Part shown: positions 1-9,052 of the stretch, in pieces
Position numbering within the stretch: position 1 is the stretch's first letter
How the letters are laid out: each line of letters starts with the position of its first letter
Assembly (NCBI RefSeq): GCF_963675165.1
Contig: NC_087392.1
Coordinates: 4,609,442 to 4,673,441 of the forward strand
Source of the DNA: Halichondria panicea
Lineage: Eukaryota; Porifera; Demospongiae; Suberitida; Halichondriidae
DNA length: 64,000 bases
Direction: 5' to 3'
Made by a program: the position numbers and the translations under genes
Notes under the pieces: generated by a model
Told to the model about the DNA's origin: nothing
The model's input: the letters and a program-made list of their open reading frames with translations, nothing else
Database searches by the model: none

Positions 1-2246
1 GTACTGATATATGTCTTTAGTGTTATCTCTATTGGAGTCCACCCCACCCACTGCCAGCATGTAGCCATTGATGGTAATAAGAGTGGAGTTGCTAACTGGC
101 AAAGGGGAAATCTTCTCCCATATAGCTGAGCTTGGCTGGGACTGAGTTAGTTTTCTTAACGAGCATTTGTACACTGAATACTTCTCTTGAGCATCCTCAG
201 TTCGTGGGTGTATGTACACATAGTCTCCACAGTTCGTTGTTGATGGATTGTCGGTTCGCACAGGTAGTGAGCTAACAATAGACCATTGCATATTAGCAGT
301 GTTTAATACTTCGACTGTATTAAAATTCTTATAATCACGCCATCCCCCAGTCACTACAAGTGTGTTTTTAGCGTACACAGCTCCAGGACTCCACCGTCTG
401 GTTGGCATAGGAGGGAAGTGTTCGGCCCATTTGTTGTTAATGTAGCTGTAGAGTTTGTTACTATAGACTTGTGTGTCTGACCCTCCCCCCACAGTTGTGA
501 GCATGTCATCAACACTGACAATAATGAAGTAGCTGTTAGGGCAAGGTGGTAACTTGTGCCATTGATTGTTGCTGAACTCAAAAACAGTGTTACTTCCGTA
601 AGGTCTAAAGTATGCCTTGTCTCCAATCACGCCTGATGATGATCCATACCCAATATCAACAGGTGCATCAGGTAGTGACTCGATTGTAACAGGTTTCATT
701 GGTGTAGGTTGCTCATCTTGCAGTGCGACTTGGTGCATTCGAGTCAATAGATCGTGAGATTCCTCGTTCTTGCTTGCCAAAGCTTGTCTCAGTTCAGTGA
801 CTTCTCTGTCTCGTTGATCGATGGCTTGTTGGAGGGCAGCAGTGTTCTCCTCACTTGATTGCAACTCTTGGTTGAGTCTCCTCAGCTGTCTCTCTCTGGC
901 TCCAGCTTCCTTTTGAAGTGTTGCTTTGTCTTGTTGGAGGGCAGCAGTGTTCTTCTCACTTGATTGCAACTCTTGGTTGAGTCTCCTCAGCTGTCTCTCT
1001 CTGGCTCCAGCTTCCTTTTGAAGTGTTGCTTTGTCTTGCTGGAGGGTTTGGTTTTCTTGTGTTGCTTGGCCTAGTCTCGTAGTGAGTTGACCATTTTCAA
1101 TGTCCTTTGTTTGTAACTGTTCATTGTTTTGTGTTATTGTCTCTCGATTGGCTTGTAGCTGTGTGTCTTTTTCTGTTATAAGCTGTTGATTTTCTTGCAG
1201 TTGTTGTTCGCTCATTTGTATTTGCTCATTTTTTTCTGTTATAATCTGTTGATTTGCTTGTAGTTGTTCATATTTTTCTCTATGAGCATCTGGTGCAGGT
1301 CTTCTTGTTGGGAGCTTTCCTGGTACCGTGGTGTCCTCTTGAGAGCATCCAGTGTTTGGCAGAGCTGTTGGGAAGATGGTCGTTCAACATCTCTGTCTTT
1401 GAGGCAGTTACGAGCAATCGGCAGTAGAGGGTGGGTGGGCTCAATCAGGTTTATGTGAGCTTGTCTTCTCTCTATCTCTGGCACTGGAACGTTGGCTCGA
1501 ATTGCTTGGTTCGGAAATCGTAAATCAAACAGTTCTCTTATTTGAAATCGATCTGTTGGCTTTGGAAATTGTCGAGTTGTGGTCTGAACTAGAAGCACAC
1601 CGAATGAGAAGTTGTCTAGTTTCTCTGTGTACACTGGTGGTTCGTTTAGTGCCTCGGGAGACATGAAGGCTGGTGTTCCCGGGCATGTGGTCATTGTGGC
1701 TTGTCGGGTGACGTTTATGTCCCTGAATTTGGACATTCCGAAATCGGTGACTTTGGCTCGAGTGCCTGCAATGAGTAGGACATTGTTGCTAGAAAGGTCA
1801 CGATGGATGATCCCATTGGAGTGGAGAAAGGCAAGTGCTTGAGCTATGTCATAGGAGAGGTCGATTTGGATATGGTAGGGAATATCTCCGAGTGATGACT
1901 CCAGGAAGTGTGTCAGACTCTCGTCCATGAGCTCCATGAGAAGAACTGGTGCATTTGTGTCGGTATCACGATAGGTCCCTAAGTACTGTACAATATTGGG
2001 ATGGTTGATGCGTTTCAGAAATGCACACTCTTTTTCGAATCTTCTAAATGGATGTCTATGTTCTTTACCAGGATCTGGAACAATCATTTGGAAGAGCACT
2101 GGGTAGAGTAGCTTGGCAGCACAGAGTAGCTGGTCACACTTGGCTTTACACACTGCCCCGTAGGAGCCAGTACCAAGGGTATCATTCTTGAAGAGTTGAA
2201 CATTTCTGAATATGTACTCTTGTTCACGGTCTTGTCTCTCAGCCAT
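1..2246 (-). pseudogene. Kinase-coiled coil-kelch gene, copy 1 (frameshifted, cut by window edge)
   Basis: Intronless, read leftward from an ATG at 2246. The first 330 or so residues are a complete kinase domain: G-loop GTGSYGAV, AAK lysine, HRDLSSNN catalytic loop, DFG and SPE. Near 1270-1280 this copy has two extra bases compared with copy 4, so the kinase frame runs into unrelated residues and stops at 1239. The coiled-coil and kelch coding sequence continues in another frame to base 1; the last 150 or so bases seen in copies 2 and 3 lie outside the window. The kinase C-lobe block reading FQIRELFDLRFPNQ matches copy 4, not copies 2 and 3. A sequencing error at the shift cannot be excluded. 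It is followed on the + strand by a helicase NHPLL exon at 2833, as copy 3 is. Confidence 0.8.
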
Positions 2247-2832
2247 AGCTAGTGACTTGTTAGCAAACTAATTTTCTAAATGATGAATGGTTTTTACCAT
2301 AATTATTTGCAAATGAGTTTGTATTTCTCATGAATAGTGAGTATTGACATGACAATATAGCTTTGTAACATACAAACTGTCATTGTTAAACACATGACTC
2401 CTATTGTTTTAAATTATAGTACACCTGTTCATTGTAGGTTGGTGGTGTCAATAGGTTAGTGCAATGGCTTAGTTTTCATTAACACATGACTAGCTCTTAT
2501 TATGTATTGTGTATCTGCATTGTAGGTATTTGTGCCCCCATACTGAGCACCCCCTTGACGGACTCTTGTTCACAGTCTTGTCTTTTGGCCATATAGCTGC
2601 TAGTGACTTGTTCAACTAATTTTAAAAGTGAATGGTTTTTACCCTATTATAACTGTAAACAATATAAGGAGTGATAAGAGTCATGTGCTAACAATGACAG
2701 GTTTGTATGTTACAAAGCTATATTGTTGCCAATAATTATGTCTGAAAATACGAACTCATCTGCACACCTAACACCTGTTCATTGTAGGTCTTTGTATCCC
2801 ATGACATACTGAGAACCCCCTCTCCACTACAG
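2247..2832. repeat. Inverted repeat and local duplication of the KK 5' end
   Basis: Bases 2352-2407 and 2682-2736 are near-perfect reverse complements (arms about 55 bp, loop about 275 bp). Bases about 2564-2645 repeat the first codons and 5' flank of KK copy 1 (2217-2300), and about 2505-2560 resembles the flank that precedes the NHPLL exon. This is a small local duplication with no complete gene. Confidence 0.6.
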
Positions 2833-3040
2833 GTGCATGGTGAGCTCAACAAGAGGATGGATGTGATGGTAGACCTTTGCAAGGCCACCAACCATCCCCT
2901 ACTCCTGAGACACCACCACTACACTGACCACACCCTACACTGCATAGTGAGGGCCATCCTAAAGGAGCCCAGTCACAGTCACGTGGGAGGATATAAATGT
3001 AATGTTGAGCTGCACAACCTCTGCACACTATATATATATA
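2833..3040 (+). pseudogene. SMARCAD1: SMARCAD1-like helicase exon (KATNHPLL), decayed copy
   Basis: The segment after a CTACAG acceptor reads ELNKRMDVMVDLCKATNHPL and then LLRHHHYTDHTLHCIV, matching the SMARCAD1 stretch with LRK.[12 protein letters not shown]. The intact counterpart is at 28127-28337. Here a three-base insertion adds a residue before DLCKATNH, and a deletion removes the middle of the AAPNLVWEDMSVMSD segment. No adjoining helicase exon is present on either side at normal distance, so this is taken as a duplicated relic. The right boundary is uncertain. Confidence 0.7.
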
Positions 3041-3553
3041 AGGTGTGTGGGTGTGTGGGTGTGTATTATGCACAATTTTTCATATTTCACCACGTTTCGT
3101 CTGACTGACTAAGTAAGTTAGTAAGTAAGTAACATTCTTGAAAAGCATTTCCTCCTTCTTTTCTTACCTACGCAATTCCGCCATCTTTAAATGACTGCCA
3201 TAGCAACGCACATCCATAGCAACGCACATGGCAACTTATGAGATGGGCGTGGCTTTGACATCGATAACACAAAACCTCCTCCTTCCTTCAACTCAGCTCT
3301 CCATTCTCTCATGCTATTTATGCTAGACTTATGCTCTGACTGGATCTACCGTAGGCCTCCATGCTTTTGCACTTGGGAGTATAAACATGACTGCCATTTT
3401 ACCACAGAATAAAATAATAATGTTTATTTCAGTCCTGTCTTCTCTTCTTGAACTTCTCTTGTTTCTTGCTTGATATTCCTCTTAGGTATTTCACTTTCAT
3501 TATTGAGGAATATACTTCTGTCCAACGACCACTTATATACCGTATAGCGCAGT

Positions 3554-3947
3554 ATTACAGTAGTACATTAATGATAAGATAAATGTGACGTTTATTAATT
3601 TGTCATCGTCCTGTAATCTTGTTGATGATAATACCGTATAGCGCGAAATTTTCGAGGGGCTTAATTTTCGCTGATTTCGTGGGTTAGAATTCTACACGAA
3701 AATTAAGTCTACAAAAATTATTCTTTAATTAGAATTACCTGCTATAATGCAAATATTTAAAGGCGTGGCTTCCGGTAAGCAGTCATTCCGCGAACATTGT
3801 GCAACGAAATGGCTTTTAGAGGCTAATCCACGAAATATAAGTGCCTCGAAAATTTCGCGCTATACGGTATTATCATCAACAAGATTACAGGACGATGACA
3901 AATTAATAAACGTCACATTTATCTTATCATTAATGTACTACTGTAAT
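3554..3947. mobile_element. Foldback (MITE-like) element with 104-bp arms
   Basis: Bases 3554-3657 and 3844-3947 are reverse complements over about 104 bases with no mismatch found by eye; the spacer is 186 bases. The arms contain the motif TACCGTATAGCGCGAAATTT next to the spacer. No transposase is encoded. The near-identity of the arms suggests a young or recently homogenised copy. The short open frame at 3747-4142 crosses it and is not judged a gene. Confidence 0.75.
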
Positions 3948-3960
3948 GAAAAAAGAAAGG

Positions 3961-5105
3961 GAATTAAAACTAAAAACATTTGCAATGTGAACGTTGCTAG
4001 GATTGCCAGAAAAAAAAGCGCGAAAAAGCAAAGAAACAAGAAATTCGGCGAGTGCATAACTCTAATCCGTTACAACGTCAATGTACAGTCGAGTGGCCTA
4101 CTGTTGATAAGGAATTTTAAAATCAAAATACAGGTTGGGTAATAGCCTCGATTTCGTTTACATAGAAGTATTGTGCAAAGATGACTGAGTTCTTACGCCC
4201 TTTATTTTATCAAGCCAAGTCTCTATTTAACGACACCCTACACAGTAAGGCTACAGATGTTATAGAAAGGCATGGTGTGTTCCTGTGGGTCCCCTGATGA
4301 GGCTGTGGTAATATGGACCAGGCAAGCCTTCTGCTACTAAATCTTGCCTTTATGTTCGACAGGAAGTCATTGCTGAAGATAAAGAAGCTAATGATTACTC
4401 CTGAAAGCTTTTAACTCGACACTCAGGAAGTTTAATATTCACTCAAGATCTACTGATGTATTAAAGAGTCAACCACTCTTCCTAGCTGGCGCTCTACTAT
4501 CTGGGAGGCTTTCTTGAACTATCTCTTTGATAAACAGAGCTAGAAGAAGCAACACTGCTGCAGCGTAATTATTCTACTTTGATTAGTGTCTCTGAAAGCT
4601 GCCATATTGTCATACGTATTGTAACTTCGTCCAGTTTTTTTACAATTTGTATGATGAAATTGTTGTCAATTATTTCGCGCATGCGCATATAAAGTATAAC
4701 AGGCCGCCTTTCTCTTCGCGGCCTGGAATCGAGGCTAGTTGGGTAAATGCACAGTCATATCTTTATCTGCTGGTCGTGAATAACTTTAAGTACTTTCACC
4801 CACACATCCAACACTTAATTGCGTGTTTGCTCAACACTGTAAGGGTCATAAACACATTACTATATAGCCTCCAAAAAATGCACATATCATTAACATCACT
4901 ATGATTATTACTTGCAATGTGAAAGGATTGGCCAGGAAAAGTACCAAAACAAAAATAACTTATTGAAACAGTACAATTCATGTAAATGACGTTGTACCGG
5001 ATTGGAGTTATGCACTAGCTGAATTTCTTGCTTCTTCGCTTTTTCACGCTTTTTTTCCTGGCAATCCTAGCAACGTTCACATTGCAAATGTTTTTTAGTT
5101 TTGAT
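3961..5105. mobile_element. Element bounded by about 120-bp inverted repeats
   Basis: Bases 3961-4080 and about 4987-5105 are imperfect reverse complements; both carry the core TTGCAATGTGAACGTTGCTA or its complement. About 900 bases lie between, including CGCATGCGCATATAAA and the dispersed motif GCCTGGAATCGAGGCTAG near 4722. No transposase frame was recognised. The left arm starts only 13 bases after the 3554-3947 foldback, so the two may be nested or adjacent insertions. Confidence 0.5.
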
Positions 5106-5140
5106 TATGTATACATAATTATAGGATATAATTATAATAG

Positions 5141-5267
5141 TTAGACACTGTTTAGGAATATTTAGAAGCCCAAAGGGCTGGTTGTAGTATCCCGAACGCA
5201 GTGAGGGTTCTACTAGCCCTGAGGACTTCTAAATCATGTAGCAACTTCCTAAACAGTGCATGTCTAA
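5141..5267. mobile_element. Short foldback element
   Basis: Outer arms TTAGACACTGTTTAGGA (5141-5157) and its near complement (about 5247-5267) enclose a second inner stem formed by AGAAGCCCAAAGGGCT and AGCCCTGAGGACTTCT. It is non-coding. Confidence 0.5.
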
Positions 5268-5449
5268 GCATTTTAGATCATATAGCAACCATGAGTATTT
5301 AGCCAATCTAATCTTTGCTACATGATTTTCTAAGTAAGTACATATAAATAAGTACATGATTTTCTAAGTTGGAAATAGAACACTTCCTTTAGCCAATCAA
5401 ATTGTAGTATTTATGGCAAACATGATCTAATACAATATATATAGAACAA

Positions 5450-5762
5450 ATTAGGCACTGTACAAAAGTAAATACTTCACATTTTCTGCCTGTATGATGT
5501 CCATGCACCCACCACCATGCAGTTGAGAGAGTAGTTAGCAGTCTGCACAGGTAGTGAGCTAACAATAGATCATTGCCTGTTAGCAGTGTTTAATATCTCG
5601 ACTGTATTTAAACGTGTTGCATTACAAAATCTCCCAGCCACTACTAGTGTGTTGTTAGCATACACAGCTCCAGGTTAGTGTGTTGTTAGCATACACAGCT
5701 CCAGGTCCCCACCATGGGAGGGGAAGTGTTTGACCCATTTGTTGTTAATGTAGCTGTAGAGT
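5450..5762 (-). pseudogene. Kelch-region scrap of a KK gene
   Basis: The segment matches the 3' end and kelch part of the KK genes: the tail resembles 9048-9110, and 5540-5762 resembles the coding part around 9462-9655, with the middle deleted. A 35-base piece ending in ACAGCTCCAGG is duplicated in tandem (about 5652-5705). There is no kinase part nearby and no long frame. Confidence 0.7.
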
Positions 5763-5997
5763 AAAATCTCTTTGTGAGATCAGAAGTGGGCCAGGGATTC
5801 TTGTGATTACGATGGTTTATACAGAGGACCTTTGGATACAAGTCAGAGTAAATGGACTGAGCAGGACCTTGCACCATGTGTACACCTAGTTTATTATTTG
5901 TGTAGAACACAGCCTCGATTAAACTGCAGAGAAATACGGATTGTACTTCGAGGGTGCTTCTGTTTTCAATCCCCCTTTTTTCTCTATCTATATATGA

Positions 5998-6362
5998 CAC
6001 AACCAAGCCAAAGAAGCTCGCCTCGACACTGCTGGAACACAGCTCAAGCCCTCAGCAAAAAGAGCCGCTTCTAGATGCTTAGTGCGAAGCAGAATTAAAG
6101 GATTTATATAAGCCATGCATCATGCACGAGGACTAGGAACACAAAATCTTCCACAAAATGAACCTAGGCCTTGGACCGTGCATGGTTGTAAAAAAGAAAT
6201 TCCAGCAGTGCTGAACATTAACAGTCTCCTAGCTGCATGTTATTCATTTTAATATGTCAGTCTAATGCCAGAGGGGCGTTTGTAGTTAGTGCATTTGACT
6301 TTGCGGTTGGTGCATTATGCTGCACATTGCACTTAGCAACAACGTAGCAGCGGGATATAAAA
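5998..6362. repeat. Dispersed non-coding repeat, copy A
   Basis: This resembles 52888-53302, which lies inside an intron of the first P450 gene. Shared landmarks are AACCAAGCCAA(A)GAA, the AGCAAAAAGAGCC.CTTCTAG block, TTCCAGCAGTGCTGAACATT, and a 3' part with GCCAGAGGGGCGTTT and repeated TGCA.TAT motifs. It is probably a non-autonomous transposable element; no ends or target duplication were fixed. Confidence 0.55.
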
Positions 6363-6443
6363 GACGCATAATTTAGTGTGTTTTTTAGCTCCCAAAAATG
6401 TGATTGAGCCACATCCCCACACACACACACACACATTCCACAG

Positions 6444-6639
6444 AGAGTGGACGAGTCGAGTGCCTACTACCAGGAGCAAGCGAGACAGGCCAAGCAGATC
6501 ATGACACCCTACACACTGCAGAGGCTCAAATTACAAGTGCTGAGTCAGTTCCCGGCCAAGGTATCCAGTACGAAGACTCAGTGGACGTTGTACAGGGGCG
6601 TGGTGGAGAGGTCACTCATAGTCAATCAGGGCCGACATG
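6444..6639 (+). pseudogene. SMARCAD1: SMARCAD1-like helicase exon (AKQIM), copy a
   Basis: After a (CA)n tract and CCACAG acceptor the exon reads VDESSAYYQEQARQAKQIMT and continues PYTLQRLKLQVLSQFPAK, ending at a GTGAGT donor. SMARCAD1 has [20 protein letters not shown] at this place, just after SNF2 motif III. Compared with 24995-25208 it lacks 18 bases (in frame). The next helicase exon to the right is a C-terminal one at 11737, beyond KK copy 2, so several exons are missing. Confidence 0.75.
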
Positions 6640-8631
6640 GTGAGTGCCTGCAGGGAAATGTTATGTGTTGGGAGATTGTGGCTTGTTTGTGCTGTGGGTT
6701 AGTTGTAAGAGAGGCAGTGGGTGTGGCTTCCGTTTACAGCTACTCAAACATTATGTTGTCTCAATATTGTAGCAGGTGCGTTCAAGTTCGGTATTGTTAT
6801 CGGGCTGGAGAGTGACAAGGGGGGTGCATGCTGCATCACTACCATAGCAACCATATATTGCACTGTGTGTAAATGTAGTGGATGAAATCTGCGTTTTATG
6901 CCTCGAGGCGTAGCCGCACGAAGGATACGGTAAAGCTGACTGACTGTGTGTGTGTGTGTGTATTCCAGCTGTAACTGCATGCTCAACGGTTGCAATGCGA
7001 CGAAAACTAACAGCTTCTATAGCACGTTCTCTTGGATTTTGATTTGTGGATTAGCAAACTAAAGCTTCTTTCTCGAGTTATGGCTAGTTTGACTCACATT
7101 GAAGGCTGTTGCAGCATGGTTGCAGTCTCTTCAGAATCTTTCATAGCATCATCTGTTCGCACAAACTTTCTATTCAACATATAAGTTAGCCTTGCACTAA
7201 AGCGCTAGCTTTTTGTTAGCTACAAGAGTCAGAAGCAACTAGCTATAGTAGCCATTTGTGACTTGATCTCTTTGCAACACACCCTAATAACTATTCCTGT
7301 GGATGTAATGCGCATGCGTGCTCATCCCCACATGTTAGAGAATCCAGTGGCAGAATCAACTTACTTCTTTCTGGTATACCGGTAAGCCACAAAACAATTA
7401 ATGATACCATTTAGAATTGCATGTACACAAGTCTGGTAACAATAGGTACATGTACACAAGTTTTTTTTCTCAGTTATAGATAAAACAATAACGTAATCTA
7501 ATAGTTTTTGAGCGAAAGCAAGCGAGAGGCATTAGCTTGCACCACTCGTTGACTTGTTGCATTTTGAGTGGGCAGATCAAAGGAAACACTGTGCCAATAT
7601 CTGCCATATGGCACAGGTCAAATGGTGAACTGTGCCACTCTCTAGATACTGGCATAGTATGGCTGAAGTGACCTAAAGCCCACGCTCCACCCAGTAACCT
7701 GAAACGGTCCCTTTTATAGTATAACACTGTTAACAGATTCAGTGGTAGGCAGAAAACGTTTTTCATGCATCTGGTGCATTCCACAGCCGACCACAAGTAG
7801 TTGCAAACTAGTTGTCCTATAAAAGGAGTGATGTGTACACGAAAGGAATGCAACAAGGAATGCAGTTGTTACACAGCTCACTCGTGTGCACATTGGATAT
7901 ATTGGCTCAGTAGTGCCTTTGCCCTCGAGGCCTGCGGCCCTCGGGCCTAAAGTCACTACTGAGCCAATATATCCCATGTGGCACTCGTGTATGTGTCACA
8001 ACTATAACTTATGTACCGCCCTCCCACGCAATACTTCAATTGATAGGCTCCTTCTCTATGCACTAGTTGTGGGAAGCAAAACTACTATGGAATTCAGCAA
8101 AACTGATGAATTCACTCAAAACACATGTCAATTTATTTATAGGGAAAAACTTGACCAATCAGAAGAGTTTAATGTCATTGGGCAACAACTTAGTTATTGC
8201 AGGCGCCCTCGTGCAATATTTGGCATGTTATACTCGTGCTGGGCAATAACTAATACATATAGCATGACTGTGTAGCATAATAACCAAGTCAAGCAATGTC
8301 CTTTGCTGTTTTGCTTCACAGCAGGGAAAGAGACATAGAGTAATTCAAGCTAAACTCAACAAAATTGAAAACAGAGTAAAGAAAACAGACAGTCAGTGGT
8401 ATAAACTTACTTCTCTAGAGTACCTCCCAGCCCCTGAGTGATCGCTAGTGGATAGGAGAGCTAGAAACAGTTGAAATACAACCACAGAACAATCAACCAC
8501 ACAAATATTCGCGAGCGCAAAATATAATGCGGAGTGTTTCAACCTTTTACACAGGGGGGGGCCCAGTCGTTTTTCTAATCTCTATCCTTTTCTATCTATG
8601 TCTTAACCCCAGCTAATTCAACAACCTTTAG
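6640..8631. other. Intergenic stretch with repeats, no gene seen
   Basis: No supported gene. It holds flank sequence shared with 25209-25320 and 32241-32360 (downstream of the AKQIM exon), a TG tract near 6944-6962, the duplicated repeat at 7744-8009 and another palindromic segment near 8165-8260 with a CpG-rich centre. Confidence 0.5.
7744..8009. mobile_element. Foldback repeat with CpG-rich core, copy A
   Basis: Arms ending in GATATATTGGCTCAGTAGTG and its complement flank a GC-rich core (CCCTCGAGGCCTGCGGCC). The wider 7744-8009 segment reappears at about 32705-32957. The foldback proper is about 7865-8008. The two copies are nearly identical, pointing to recent copying of a non-autonomous element or to its inclusion in the segmental duplication. 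Confidence 0.65.
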
Positions 8632-8840
8632 TTTGTCATCAAAAGTTATTTTCACCTGCATAAACTCGAACTCTGCCATGAGAAAGTCTTTGTGAAGCAC
8701 TAACAAGCTTGTAAATATAGCTAGCTGCTAGTATTACGTGCAGAAATGCTAGAGTCAAAGTTCACTGAGGCTACTATTTGAGAGCGGCTACCATTTGCTG
8801 GCAAAGGAGGCTACTATTTGAGAGCGGCCTCTGATCAAGA
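8632..8840. mobile_element. Partial copy of the CTTGATCAG-TIR element
   Basis: This is the reverse complement of part of 61600-61996. It includes TAGCCTC/GAGGCTACTATTTGAGAGC blocks and ends in GGCCTCTGATCAAGAG. The outer repeat with CGTATATG is missing, so the copy is truncated. Confidence 0.55.
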
Positions 8841-9052
8841 GTTATTTAAATTTTATTGGGTATACTTTTGTTCAATTGAAGTAATTAGCCATGCACCTGG
8901 TAATTTTAATGACGACTCGCCTCAATCTATCCCACATTACTATTATACGCAGGAACAGTTTAATGCTTGCCTAATTTATTTTTTACGTTGTCATGCTGAT
9001 AACTTTCAACATAAGTATCTTGTACATAGGATATAAAACACAAAAAAACAAA

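Noticed and set aside
354..626. Open frame on the minus strand inside KK copy 1
   Set aside because: It is an alternative frame of the kelch region; equivalent shadow frames occur in copies 2 and 3 where the true frame is open.
3747..4142. 131-residue + strand frame
   Set aside because: It runs across a foldback arm and the arm of another repeat; no protein resemblance.
7886..8275. 129-residue + strand frame and its minus-strand partners
   Set aside because: They arise from a palindromic repeat that is open on both strands; the duplicate at 32.8 kb shows the same artefact.
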